Counted from the stretch's first letter, positions 44,244 to 56,344 are shown. The stretch: DNA of 64,000 nt from Zygnema cylindricum (GCA_037447655.1 JBBHKE010002331.1:1-64000); one strand, 5' to 3'. Notes: a model not told the origin generated them from the letters alone. A program made the numbers and translations.

Positions 44244-45213
44244 GGCGTGTTCCCATGTAACCGAACTTTTAAACGTTACTTTGGATTTTAGCGCAAATTT
44301 TAAGGTGTACTTTTCAAAGTGTTCCTATGTCAATCATTACTTGCGCCTTCATTACTTCAAATATGTGAAAGTTGTAAACGTCTACAAAATATGCGACAGC
44401 CTACGATAGTACAAAACGAAATGTAGACGACTACGAAACTTCCTAAAACTAGTGACGTCAACAAAAACATCGACGGTTGTAGACGTCGAGTTTTTTGCGA
44501 CATTGTAGATTTTTAGGGTTTTGTGACATTGCGAAGTCATACTATCTTGCGAAGTCATGCTACCTTACGACGTCATCAACACGAATATTTTCCGCCATGG
44601 CTTTCTGATTTTTTTTTCTTACCATTTATCATTCTATATGCCATCAAAATGAGAGAAAAAATATATAAAAAAGGAAAAAAACATATATTTCATTTGATAA
44701 TATTATTGCTGCATTTCATTAAGAGATGAGAGAGAGAGGAGCGGTCGAATGAAAAGGATGGGGAGAGACGAGGACGTTGTAAATTTTTGTAAAGGACCCA
44801 TGAATGAAAGTGGAGGTCTGAGACCCCAACGAGTTTTTTTCAGTACAAGCTTGTCATTTTTGTACGTACATGCGTGTGACGAGCATGGAATAAAATAACG
44901 TGCACTCTCCCTCGTTCAAAATTTTTTGAACACGTTTCACGCGTGCAATACCTGCTTTCTATTCGTCGATAGTGTGTTATTTCGGTTAAAATCAGATCGC
45001 GATTTGATTCCATTACAAGTGTGAAGATGAGCAAGAAGTGGGTCGCGATGAAAATAACGCCAAATTGCCGACCTTCCAAATTCCAAGATGACGGAAAGTG
45101 CACTTGTGTTTTTGCCCATTTTTCGTACGACGTAATATTTTCTCGTTGGAAGTCCCATTTTATGTGAAAACGACGGGAAAAAAACCCTTACTTGAACACA
45201 TGGGAACACGCCC
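44244..45213. mobile_element. PIF/Harbinger-like element (family A), complete, inverse copy
   Basis: The 970-bp element is inverse to 23212-24170. Ends are GGCGTGTTCCCATGT and ACATGGGAACACGCCC. The right flank is TTA and the left TCA, so the duplication has one change. The centre has AGATCGCGATTTGATT. No coding frame. Confidence 0.83.
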
Positions 45214-45361
45214 TTAATCGACCCGTTTTGTAGAGTTGGTCGTACAATTACAAAAACGTCTGATGGAACTTGACCTTGATTCGCCTGTCTTTTACTCCCA
45301 CAAGCCCATCAATTATACGTGATACAAACCTCCCACCTAATTAGCCCTTTACACTCTTAAT

Positions 45362-45637
45362 CATAGTTCAATAGTAGGCGTTTTTGTGATAGGCCTTTGG
45401 TTGGCGCCTTTATCGTAAGTTGTGTTATGGGCTTTTCATGTGATCTTCTTAGATCGCTACTTGGATCGGCAACCGTTCGATCGTCCGAATCTGACGGTGT
45501 AAATAAAAAACTTTGGTGTGAATCTTTGAATTGGTCTGAATAGGTCCGAATACAATATGGGTCTTAAGGTCATATCGTATGTTATACATACAATAGGCAT
45601 ATTGTATGGGCCTACTTTCACCTACTTTTGAACTATG
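45362..45637. mobile_element. hAT-like MITE (CATAGTTC family), no visible duplication
   Basis: Ends CATAGTTCAATAGTAGG and CCTACTTTTGAACTATG enclose the shared blocks GCCTTTGGTTGGCGCC, TGTGATCTTCTTAGATCGC and GGCATATTGTATGGGCC. The flanks CTCTTAAT and TTACGAAC differ, so the duplication has decayed or the element recombined. Confidence 0.75.
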
Positions 45638-46142
45638 TTACGAACCTCATGATGTATTTTCTAACCCTTAATTCTGAATCCCTCAAGTGTCAAGACCAAG
45701 TACGTATTATACGTCTTCTGACCGCACTACACCTATTTTACTCTTTTTTGTCCGTCTAATACTATAATACCTAGTTGTTCAAATCGCGCGATTTTTTCAG
45801 TTTTTCCAAGTTTCACAAAAAAACGTCAACCTTAAACTGAACGGACAATTTACTGGAAACGTATAGACAAATTACGACAGTTGTACGCTTTTTTACGGGA
45901 ATTGTACGGAATGCGACGAAAAGATACGATGCACGTATCGGTACTTTTTGTTCTGTAACCTAAACATAAATTTCACGAATAATGTACAAAATCATATCAT
46001 TCATGTACGGACAGTTTCGAAAAGAGACGTTATAGCGTCACACTATTTGCGCGCGGTAAGTTTAAAATGTGTACGAACGTTTTCTTCAATTTTTTTTCAA
46101 AGAAGTCGCCATGAAAAGCCATGAAGCGGTACATGTTCAATT
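45638..46142. other. Unassigned spacer
   Basis: No gene or known repeat is recognised. It is locally rich in GTAC and short T runs. Confidence 0.3.
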
Positions 46143-46228
46143 CAATTTTGTAGTGTTGTGTATCGGTAAAAAACTTATCGCGATAACAACAATACCGATA
46201 GTTATCGGTTATCGAACGGTGAGAGGTA

Positions 46229-46427
46229 CACCGTCGATCGTATTTAGCGTGTTGAACACTAATTCGGCGCCCCTAAATTTTGACCCTTGAACCTTAAATA
46301 GAATAAATGACGCTATTTAAGGACGTGGACCATAATCTGGCACGTCTCCTGGCACTGAATTAGAATTAATGACGCTAATTTTTTATTTACTCTAATAATT
46401 TTTATACGCTAAATACGATCGATGGTG
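46229..46427. mobile_element. Mariner-like MITE (CACCG family) inside the hAT-like element
   Basis: Inverted ends CACCGTCGATCGTATTTAGC and GCTAAATACGATCGATGGTG are flanked by TA. The related hAT copy at 61220-61260 (inverse) has no insert there (GAGGTTCCGATAT), giving an empty-site comparison that supports a TA duplication. Confidence 0.8.
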
Positions 46428-46863
46428 TACCGATATTTCGGTCTGAGACCAACAAATTCCATATCGGCGATAACTATAAAAATATATAGTACGCATACTA
46501 TAGTACCTTATAAAATACTGTATTATACTATTTACATTATATAGCGTGTCATGCCACGTGTACGATTTTGTTCCGTAACTATTAACTGAAAATTATTACT
46601 GACAACGCAGCACAGAAAACGCTGGCTGGTTAACCGTACAATTTTCTTTTACAGCGACGTACGGAATTTACAAACAAACTGGCAAACATGGAACGGGAAA
46701 AGGACGGCGGACACAAAGTACAACGGACGCAAAATAATGTTATGCGCGCCGCGAAATCGAACGGACGACTTAGAATGAAAAGTACGAGCGGACGGCCAGC
46801 GTGAGCTCGGAATGGCTCTTTTGGCAGCTTATGCCAAAAAAGCTGATAGATTGACACGTGGCA

Positions 46864-47826
46864 TGTAACAGGATCTCATACCTCTCAAAAAATCCCATTA
46901 CTATAAACAATCCCAACCACACATTCCACACATTGGAAAATACACATCCACATTGGACAACACTCACATAAGGATAAACTTTAAATTAGAAGAAGCTTCC
47001 GTCCACATAACATTAGCTTGGTCTCTTGCCCTCGTGGCTCAACCCTTCTTATTAAAGTGTTTTTCACTACTCTCCACTCTTAATAATTTTATCTTTTAAC
47101 TACTAAAACACTATTTAGTTAGTAAGAGATTTCAATGCAAAATGCCTTTTCTCCAATTTGGTATTAATCGCTCAGGACCAAGATCAGCCGGAATTTCCAC
47201 AAACTTTTCCAAAGGAAAAGATGTCTACTCTCCTCTTACACTTCACTATTTATCCATCATCGCCCTGGACTAGCCAGGCCAGAGTCAAAGCTCCGTTTGA
47301 ACAGGCTTTTACCTAGGCCAATCATTGATCAGCAAGGACTCGGACTGACCAATGCAAAAGCGTGCGAAATCTCCCACTAACTACGTAGCATATACTAACC
47401 AATCAAACACTACATTTTACTACGTAGCATTTACGTGCAAAAGTGCACGCAAATCGAAACGCGACTTCGCACGATAGTGCGTCGCGAATTTAACTTGCGA
47501 AACTACCAACGAAACTTACAAATTTGAATTATGACGTTTCGTACTAAAAATCGTACGAAACGAACCATAATAGGTACCAAACCAATATTAGTACTTTATA
47601 TAGATGTACACCTTAAATTCCGCGACTACTTTGACCCTTAACCCATTTCAATGTTACCCACCTATTATTTTGACCCCTTACCTGTCACCTAAATACACCC
47701 ATCGCTATATCTTTTGAAAAAGGACTCTAAATCGCGCTATTCTTTCGCGGACGTCCACCAAATTTAGTACTCTATATTCTTAACACCTAAATACCCCTTT
47801 ACAAACAAGTTCGATCTGCTGTTACA
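46864..47826. mobile_element. Ty3/gypsy solo LTR
   Basis: Its 963 bp are bounded by TGTAACAG and CTGTTACA with the 5-bp duplication TGGCA (46859-46863, 47827-47831). The paralogous empty site in the inverse copy near 60560 reads ACACGTGGCAGGTTTC. It matches the LTR of the gypsy element at 5208-6181 along its length. Confidence 0.9.
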
Positions 47827-48773
47827 TGGCAGGTGTCTAGTGGATCCCAAGGAATAAAGGAACAAAGCCATGGCGTCGGATGTGAAAGGTACATCGTTTA
47901 TATTGTATCTGTACCAAAACCGTACAGACGTCATGGCGGCTACTGTACTTTCTGCACGTACTGGGAATAAGACGTACCGTTCAGTGTACATGCCGTACAT
48001 TTATATGTGCGGATAGTACATTTATCTGTACGGTACGTACATTTATCGCCGATAGTTATCGTTATCGGTGTTATCACCGATAATAACCCGGTACTATCGG
48101 TTACTTATCGGCGATAAAACCGATAACGATATTTCGAGCCAATATATCGATTATCGGGAACCCGAAAAATGGTCCATATCGGTTATCGTTAAATGCTTAC
48201 TGATACACAACACTACAATTTTGTATACGTGTACGAAATTGTAAAGACATCAATTTCATTCACGATTTTTACGATTTTTTCAAATCGCCCTCGCTAGTTT
48301 CTACGTATTGTACGCGCGTTTGAATCGTGCGTAAAATGTGTTTTGACTTTTGAGCAACTATGCTCTAATATTAATATATTGTACATGAGTGTGCGACTTC
48401 ATATCATGCCTGGACTCACATCGAAGCCCCACGCAGGTTTTCTCTGCAGTTGATGCTGCCCATTCAACCACCAGGAGCTGATCAAGACTCGATAGGAACA
48501 TAGGAGTCAAACTAGGTGAGAGCCCGGGGACTGCTTTTTTCAACTTAAATGTATTCATAGAGGCTTATCTTGGTCGGATAGGATGTGTTTTTTAGGACTT
48601 TGAGGGCCTCCTGTAGTGGTCATGGTGACAATCTTATAACCTGAATCTGGGAGCTGCTTAAGGATCCGGTTTTGTTGCATGTCTTTTCCAAATGTATCTT
48701 ACAGAATAAAGGCAAATAAGAGTTAAACCATAATGGTATGCTTATATTGAGACAAATGAAAGCACAACCAATT

Positions 48774-48955
48774 TTAAAGCTCTCTTCCGTTAGTATCTTC
48801 TTCGGATACAGCCGCCTCTCTGTTTTGCTGTTCTTCAATACAATTCTGCCTTTCGGCTTCTAAGCTGCCCCTGGGAACTTCAGTTGAGAATGCACAACCT
48901 TCCGGGAACCTCCAGAACAGGTCTTCATGCTCATGTCTATTGTATTCTATTGGTT
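48774..48955 (-). other. Exon-like open stretch of about 60 codons
   Basis: The minus strand reads EHEDLFWRFPEGCAFSTEVP, then RGSLEAERQNCIEEQQNREA to a TAA at about 48774. It is preceded upstream by TTTTTAACCAATAG, a possible acceptor, and has no ATG. The composition looks protein-like but I recognise no family. The 48620-48838 frame covers the same bases in another frame. Confidence 0.3.
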
Positions 48956-49336
48956 AAAAACTGCTGGATATGATGAATGGTGTAGCAGTCTGTATCCTGA
49001 GCTTTCTAGTTGCCTGTTATGGTAAATTTGTAATGGTGATGAGTCCAGGACGCAAAGCTGGATTTCTGCTTGTTTTCATGTTTTGAATTGGGAAAATAGT
49101 GTATGCTTGCTTTTTTTATAGCAGGCATAAGATATGTCACTGGTATGGGTAAGAACTTGTCTTCAAGTTATTGCAAGCCATCCGCCAGTATTTAGCAGAT
49201 GAAAGCTACAGGAAGCAGTAATGTACTAGCGTTACAGACAAAGAAGTAGTTCTGGTGTAAATCTTAAAAAATTGTAGTGGATGGCTAGTTCTACTAGTAT
49301 GTGCATTAATTTAATAGCAGCTATTTTTTACAGAAT

Positions 49337-49500
49337 TACAGCTTGGAGAGTCACGGTTATCCCTGATGCGAAATCTTTCTCAACAGGCCAAGATACTCTC
49401 AAAACTAGAAAATGACAGGCTGAACAGGAAACTCTACCTTCTAACTACCCTCTTCAATCTTATAACTTTATTTATAGACCAGGAACGCGTGCTCTTTTAG
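49337..49500 (+). other. Exon-like open stretch of about 54 codons
   Basis: After CTATTTTTTACAG the plus strand is open for ELQLGESRLSLMRNLSQQAK, ILSKLENDRLNRKLYLLTTL and ends at TAG (49498-49500). The heptad-like leucines suggest a short coiled coil. No upstream exon is identified. Confidence 0.3.
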
Positions 49501-52500
49501 AGAGTATGAGCAAACATCTGTTGCAAAATGTCAAACTCTGTTTACTTTTCAAAAAAGGCGGGGCACTGTAAGTGGGACAAGAAAGCTTCAAATTTAATTA
49601 AAAAGGCTCGTTGGTTCAGCCCTCAGCGTGTCATATTGACGAGTCAGGTTTGGTATTTGTCACAGAAGTATGTGTAATGCCATCAATATTGGATATTGGT
49701 TTCTATTTTTGGAATTCTATTGCTGTATCAGCAATTAGAAGCTACAGAAATTAATTCATTTGTTGCACTTTTAGATTTTGAATCGATGTCATATCATATC
49801 AGGTTACTTTTTTTTTTTAAACTTCATATTTCAAATCCTTCAAATATTCTAAACCTAACTTGGCAGCAAAACAGGGAATCTAACAAATAAAAGAAGCTTG
49901 GAAAGAGGTAATATTTCAAAGTTTGTTACATCATCTAGGGTAGGGGAATCCAACAAATGACTACATCATTCAGTAAACAAATGTGTGATGTGACCAGTAC
50001 TGCGACATCTTACTGCCAAATGTGTTCACTAAATGGTCCATATAGCACGGACTTAGTGTACAAGGTTTTTTTTTTCTGTGTTCCCTCAGAAACTGTTTGT
50101 AACGTATCTTGTTTGCCTACAGAAAATCTTCAGAGGTTAATAGTCGTCTAGGTTTTTCATACCATGGCATCTTATCGGGGATTGTCTAACGTTGACATGT
50201 AGTGGGTCCTTAGGTTAGGCGGCTGAAGTTATAAGCGCTTCTAGGAAACAATTTTTTCATGGTGTTGTGTCTTTAACAGTTCAGTAACATTTCAAGTGCC
50301 ATGTTTGAAGGGGAGTACACATAGCAATGTGCAAATACTGAATATGCGGACACCTTTGGAACTGAGCCGTGCTTGATAATAGTCAAACAGGTGGATACGA
50401 AGCATAAAACAGCATTTGAACTTTTAAGCATGTGTTGCCATATATGTTAGGAAACATTTTAAAAATGCACGATGACCAACCATTTGAACATAGGAGTGGA
50501 ATAAAAGACGAAATAAAGGAGAAAATGTCACACAAGATCAAACCACGAAAAACTGAGGAGCCAGAAAGATGAGCGAAAGGGACGGACTAAGGATGCAGGT
50601 AAAACAGCATAAAAAATAAAATCCGAGCATCAAAGCCTACTTAGAATACACACTCAACACCTGAGATAACTTAGCTCCCTAACAGGGAATCCACCAATGT
50701 AAATCACCTATGTTGTGTAGGACCTGATGAGTGACATATGGAATGTAATGGAGATCCATCACCGCGGAACTGGTGGGTGGAAACTCGCACGTGCTCTAAA
50801 TATATACAGAAAAAAAGTTCAATTTGCATGTATCCAAGTCCATCCACGTTGGGAGCAGTTTTTGTGTGAGTGGATAATGTCAGCGTATAGAATATGGTTG
50901 TAGCGATCGGGCAGAGGCATCCTATAGCGAGTGACGAGTTGCATAATCACACTCCGTCAACCGAGGAGAGTCTTGCGTCGTCACTTCGAGATGTCGAGCT
51001 CCCCACTGCTTTTGCACGGGAGGTGGCATTCCTCACATAATAGTGTCGATTCAGCACGAAGGATCGATACATCTCGAGTAAAACATATTATAAAACAATA
51101 ATCGTGATAGTATCACGACCATGGCCATGTGTGTGAATCATCTCGACTTTATATAAAGCAACAAAGTAAATGAGTGTCGTTTGCATCGAGGGGACGGTTG
51201 AACGAGCAAACAAGAGAGCCAAAAGAGGGCAGACTAGGGGGACTATACCTAAGCCAAGGAGAAGTGGTGAACCGGGGTCGCTTTAAGCGAATGGCGCAAA
51301 CAATAGGTGTATTGTCGTCCAAAGTAAACACAATAATTTCACATGGCCAACGTTCCTACAAGCCGTGAAATTTGGATTTTTTAGGATTGTCATTGATTTC
51401 ATCAGTAAATACACCAAATTTACAACTTTGCCTAAGTGGAAGGATTAGATAACAAAATGGTACATTGATTGTTTGTGACGGGGACAACTCTCAAGACAAC
51501 AAGTGATCTGAAACCATGGGTGAAAATGCATGAGCTCGAAAAATATTATGCAATCATAAATATTTATAACAATAAAAAAAATTGTACAAAAGATACGGTG
51601 ACATCATACAAAAAAGATGACGTCCGAGACTATTCCAGCATCCCCTGTTTCAACAATCGCCCAACCCGTGAAGATATATGTGACCGACTACATGGGAATG
51701 TAAAACTATGATCGGTTGTAGGGTGTGCCGGGATTGTAACACCTATATGCATTTGGTTTAGTTTCCCTCTAAGAATGTTAGAACATGAAACTTGTGTTGT
51801 GCAAAATTATTTCGAACTAACTTGACCAATTTAAACTTTAAATTACGATACTTTCAAATTTTTGACCTATGTCCTAAACGTGTCAAAGTCATGACACCTG
51901 AAACGATGTAGGCAAGTTTAAGAAATTGGACGATGTGACGACACAAAACATGTCGATTTATCCGATGTATCATTATCTTTTTTTTTTTTACGTGTAGGCC
52001 TAATCAGACGATATGTCGATAGAGATGAAGGCTTACATTTTCAGTTGATGTTATATTGAAGATTTGTCAATGTCTTCTCGTCGCGAGTGTTATAATAACT
52101 TGTAAAATTAGATCGAGACAGTTCTTCACCTCCCATCATCAATCCAAGTTGCGACCTCCCATTTGTTGTTAACATCTCAATGCCTTTATAACTTCCACCA
52201 AGTGGAAATATATTAAAATTGCTAGACATGCAGTGTAGGGTGTGAAGCACGAAAGGCTAACACATGCAATTTTATGAGGAGTCCAACCTTCTTGCCCTAA
52301 CTACCTCCTATGCCTTAAAGACCACTGTCATTGCTTTCAATATTGTTTTGTCAACAAAACTACACGACCTTCCAATTTCATAAAAAATGTGAATTGAGAT
52401 TGCGACGAGATGCGAGGTTTGGAAATGCACATATGTTGTACAACTTGAGAGCACCTTAACCATACATTTGCGAGGGTTTTATGTCATTTAGTAAACACGT

Positions 52501-53368
52501 AACGCTGATACGTCGAAGTTACTTATGCAATTAAGCTTCCAAGGCCTTTGATGTTATCGCACATATATGTCGCAATGTTGTGTAGGTGTTATGGCTTCCA
52601 CTGTGAATTCCCAACGAGGAATTTCAATTAGAAGTACATGCCACGCGTATGTGGAGTTTCTACCCTATTCGTGTGAATTGTTTGAAAAACGGTGAGACAA
52701 GAGCGTAGGGTGCCAATCTTGCAACGGTACAACAAAGATGTATAACATTACAAATTAACACTTCAACTCCATATCTTCACAAAACAATGCAAGAAAAAGA
52801 TTACGGTTGGTCATAAAGTGTACGCGATTTCTAGTGCTTCAAAGAAATTGCATTAGATAGAATGATCATATCATGTAAAATCATCACGTTGTATCGGCAA
52901 AATCGAAAAAAATACATAATGGCGCAACTTATCAAAGTTACAGCTCATTGGTGAATTCACACATTCGATTGCAATGCACCTCGATGTGCAAAAATGATGG
53001 GATTATTTATCGAGAATTCGAAAGGCTTTGTTTTTTTTTAACTCGTTTTTAAGGGGAAGTTTTTTAAAAAAAAAATGTCAGAAACAAGCAAAAATAGTGT
53101 ATCGAGAAGTGAATGGGGGCCCCCCTATCCAATATCGTAGAATTATCCTCTGTACCTAAATTCTCATTGTGAGGGAATCAAGCTTTACAATACTATCGAC
53201 GTGGTTAAAAACCTAAGCACTGGGTGATTATCGAGTTTAATCAAAGCGATATGTGTATCGAGTCAAATTATATCGATACGCTTTTTGCAGTAAAGCAAAA
53301 CAAAAAGGATCGACGAAACAAAGCCAGTCCATCGATTGCCAGGTGTCAGCAAACTCAGGTAGTCAGGT

Positions 53369-54100
53369 CAGAGGTCGCAAACGGTCAACCGAAACCGTGA
53401 CCGACCGTTAACCGACCGCCCGCGCCGGATCCGGAACGGATTCGGTTGCCAAATTTTGGGGGTAGGGCGGTTACGGTCGGTTGACTCACCAGAAAAAAAA
53501 AACGGTTAGTTACGGTCGGTCAAACAAAAAACCAAAAAAATGAAAATTTTGTACTTTTTTTTCCAACATTATTGTTCTTTGTACTTTTGGTATCGTGGAA
53601 GTACGTGGCATCACGTGACATCATGATTAGCGTCGCAAATCTGACACGGTACTGAAGTAAGCTATTTATTTCGAAAATCTTAGAGAACGCGACAAAACGT
53701 CTCAAATCTGACGCGCTCGTACAATATTCATTTCGCAAATCTTAGGCAACGCGACAAAGCGTCGCAAATCTGACACATACACTATTCATTTCGCAAATCT
53801 TAGGGAACGTGACAAAGCGTCACAAATCTGACACGGTAGTAACACTATTCATTTCGTAAATCTTAGGGAACGCGACAAATCGTAATTATTGGCTTATTCC
53901 GTCGTACATTGATTAATTTTGTACTTTTCAGGTTACGGGCGGGCACGGTCGGTTGATTTTTTTTTTCGTAAACGACGGTCGGTTAACGGTTAACAATTTT
54001 GGAGCGTGACAAAACTCGGTCGGGCGTCGGCTACTCAGATTTTGAAAAAAAAAAAACGGTCGGTTTCGGGTATGATTTTTTTTGACTTTTCCGACCTCTG
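53369..54100. mobile_element. hAT-like element (CAGAGGTCG ends) with internal tandem repeats
   Basis: A 732-bp element starts CAGAGGTCGCAAACGG and ends TTTTCCGACCTCTG, with the exact 8-bp duplication AGTCAGGT (53361-53368, 54101-54108). CAGAG fits the hAT terminal consensus. Subterminal zones hold many copies of ACGGTCGGTT in both orientations, as expected for transposase sites. No transposase is present. Confidence 0.9.
53632..53882 (+). repeat. Tandem repeat inside the hAT-like element
   Basis: Four units of about 58-67 bp begin near 53637, 53703, 53765 and 53823. Each has CAAATCTGACAC and ATTTCGCAAATCTTAGGGAA followed by a phrase like CGCGACAAAGCGTC. Confidence 0.75.
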
Positions 54101-54108
54101 AGTCAGGT

Positions 54109-54477
54109 CCGCCCAATGAAATTTGAAGTTTCATTCATATAGATTTTACCAGATCAAGGATTCATGAATCGACCAAAAGTACCGCCTCGCTTCATTCATG
54201 TATCGGCTGAACACCGCACAATCGCCACATATCGCCATCAGTCTGTCACTCTGTTCAAAACTTCCCGACTTCAGTTTACATAGTGTTATTTTTTTTTGGC
54301 CACATATAGCATATTTTTGCCGTGCACACCTATCGGCTCTTCATCGCAATCGTCGGACTTTAAATCTGACACTTGTGCACTTTAAATCGGACATTTGTGC
54401 ACGCCAAAAAGATGTTTCAAGTGGCGAAAAAAACAATACTACTACAGTGGAGTACAGTACTGTAGTGTAGTACAGTA
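54109..54477. other. Spacer with half of a mariner-like MITE
   Basis: About 54349-54445 (CGGACTTTAAATCTGACAC, AAAGATGTTTCAAGTGGCG) resembles the right half of the elements at 54478 and 59832. It is truncated, with no paired end. The rest is unassigned. Confidence 0.35.
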
Positions 54478-54693
54478 CACCGTGTATCGCTATTAGGGTT
54501 AGTAATTTGTTCGCCACTTAAAACATCTTTTCTCCGTACACACTTGTCCGATTTTGACATGGAGACCGCCAATCGTAAGGTGAGAATCTTAGCTTTCAAT
54601 CGCAACGGTCAGATCCACAATCCGACATGTGTGTACGGAAAAAATATGTTTTACGCGACGAAAAAAACATTAACACTAATAGCGATTCACGGT
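54478..54693. mobile_element. Mariner-like MITE (CACCG family, second subfamily)
   Basis: 216 bp between TA (54476-54477) and TA (54694-54695). Ends CACCGTGTATCGCTATTAG and CTAATAGCGATTCACGGTG are inverted. The inside contains AAAACATCTTTTCTCCGTAC and a purine/pyrimidine copy of it near the right end, unlike the 36.8-kb subfamily. Confidence 0.75.
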
Positions 54694-55194
54694 GTAGCTG
54701 TCGTACCTATGACTGAACTCATTGTATCTTCCTAAACAGCAGTAACTGTGGTCATTTAAAGCATGTTCCATAAACCTGTTGTAGATTCCTGCTAACCCAT
54801 GAAATGAAATTGATGAGGATGAAATATACCATAAAAAACCCTTCTCTACAATCTTGACGAAGAAAGGCTATAATCTTAAGCATAACAAATTTGCAAGGAA
54901 GGCCATTAATCGTAAATTTGTTTATGTATTCTTTTCGAGGAGGTCTCTTCGCTGTTCATGCTATGTATTCTGTTTGAGCTTACGTCAATTTAGTGTGACC
55001 TTCTTGGAAACTGCTAGTCATTTATTTTTTCGCATGTTCTTACAATTTTCACACTGTGCAAGTTCATTCAAATTTTGTTTAATCATTTACTGAATATCGC
55101 AATATACAATTTGTCAACAAACTGCAATGAACTCCTCTATGGTATAAAGCTCTGTTTTCGCAATTTTCCTTCTGATTACATCGGTTTTTATGTT

Positions 55195-56344
55195 TTTCCG
55201 GATGTCTTTGTAACAGTTTTGGAGTTGTACTATTTGAACTTATCACTGCAAAACCGGCACTGATCAAAGAAGAAACTATTACTGATCCTGACGTCCCTAA
55301 TTTGACAACTTTACCAAATTGGGTAAGCCCTCCATTTTTTTGCCCTGGAAATAAGTGCGGTAAATTTGCGTGTTTTAGAAACTTGGGAGCTTTTGGAGAA
55401 TCCTTTGAGCGTTTGGAAGGGGCTTGGTTATCTTTTAAACTAGTAGTGATGTCCACAACAGTATAGGGGACATAATAGTACAATGTTTGTTAATGCTAGT
55501 GTAGCATTTTAAGCAATAAATAAGTTAGGAATACTTCATTAAATGATCGACTTGTCTAGTTAGGTATTGTTTTTATTGTGGAGTTAAAATCAATTATTCT
55601 AATTGAGGGTTAGGTGACATGGAAGCATGTTGCCCACTCCTTAATCAGTAAGGTAATATTATCGCTAGAAAGCCCACCCGGCATAATCAGTTAAGATATT
55701 TCAATACAAATTTGTTGGAATGATGTATGTTTACCCTTCTGTGTGTTTTTTTTCTGGTTAAATGGTTCTCTATGTTTGAACTTCTATTTTATTAGTAGTT
55801 GTCTTTTCTGCTTGGGTAGTGCAACTTTATCTGGGTGCTTTCAATACTAAGAAACAACATGGTCGTTGACAATGAAATGTATATATTTTAAGTGAAACAA
55901 ATGTAACTGATCGGTTTAATATCTTACTCAAGGTTATTTCCACGAGTGTGACTTATATTTAGTTTCTTGGTACTCGACAGAAAACGAGAACAAAAAAGGA
56001 TAGCGGACCACTCTAACCTTTGCTCTTTTTATTCCTTTGCTTCTCTTTCTTATGCAGGTCCAACGAGTTCATGTCGCCCGATTTGGACCTGAGGATGTAA
56101 GTTACGAAGAACAGAAAGCAACGCCCAGTTTGAAAGAGCCGGGAGATATCGCCCAAGTATGGAGGAAGTCACTCGTCGTCTCGGACTCGTCAAAAATACT
56201 ATTTTAGGAGTTTCCGAAACGGAGCTTTTGAGTTCTCACGATGATAGTGATTCGGGAATTTCGACCCCTTATGATAATTTTAATGTAAAAAACAGTAGTT
56301 TAAACCCTCTTGCTCCTCTTTCGGAAACCTTCAGGGGGCGGTAG
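55195..56344 (+). pseudogene. Receptor-like protein kinase, C-terminal kinase lobe (degenerate)
   Basis: A plus exon at about 55215-55322 reads SFGVVLFELITAKPALIKEE followed by TLPNW and a splice donor GTAAGC (55323). This is kinase subdomain IX of plant receptor-like kinases. DVF sits just upstream (55201-55209) but is separated by a frameshifting GTAAC. After an intron (acceptor TTTCTTATGCAG, 56057) a frame ends RAGRYRPSMEEVTRRL, subdomain XI with its Arg, then a Ser/Asp-rich tail to TAG at 56344. No catalytic HRD or DFG exon was found. The 55079-55483 minus frame is its antisense shadow. It could be a pseudogene or a gene with missed exons. Confidence 0.5.

Larger units (their letters stand above)
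46151..48215. mobile_element. hAT-like non-autonomous element (TAGTGTTGTGTATC family) with two inserts
   Basis: Ends TAGTGTTGTGTATC and GATACACAACACTA are perfectly inverted with the exact 8-bp duplication CAATTTTG (46143-46150, 48216-48223). The subterminal zones are rich in TATCG/CGATA (TTATCGGTTATCG). It contains a mariner-like MITE (46229-46427) and a gypsy solo LTR (46864-47826). The remaining host sequence matches 60153-61334 in inverse orientation. About 46790-46863 and 47827-48000 are related to the copia LTR at 21066-21260. Confidence 0.88.
48224..53360. other. Low-repeat region without an identified gene
   Basis: This stretch has few of the dispersed families seen elsewhere. Two exon-like pieces are listed separately. 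Scattered open frames of 60-80 residues have no motif. 50580-51360 has a distinct, less AT-rich composition with a purine-rich segment. 48300-50200 contains TTTTTTACAG and TTTCTGTGTTCC-type intron-like tracts. If a host gene is present its exons are too short to assemble by eye. Confidence 0.35.

Noticed and set aside
53632-53882. CRISPR-like array
   Set aside because: Units are contiguous tandem repeats of changing length without unique spacers, inside a hAT-like element in a eukaryotic genome.
55079-55483. 134-residue minus-strand protein
   Set aside because: It is antisense to the kinase exon at 55215-55322.
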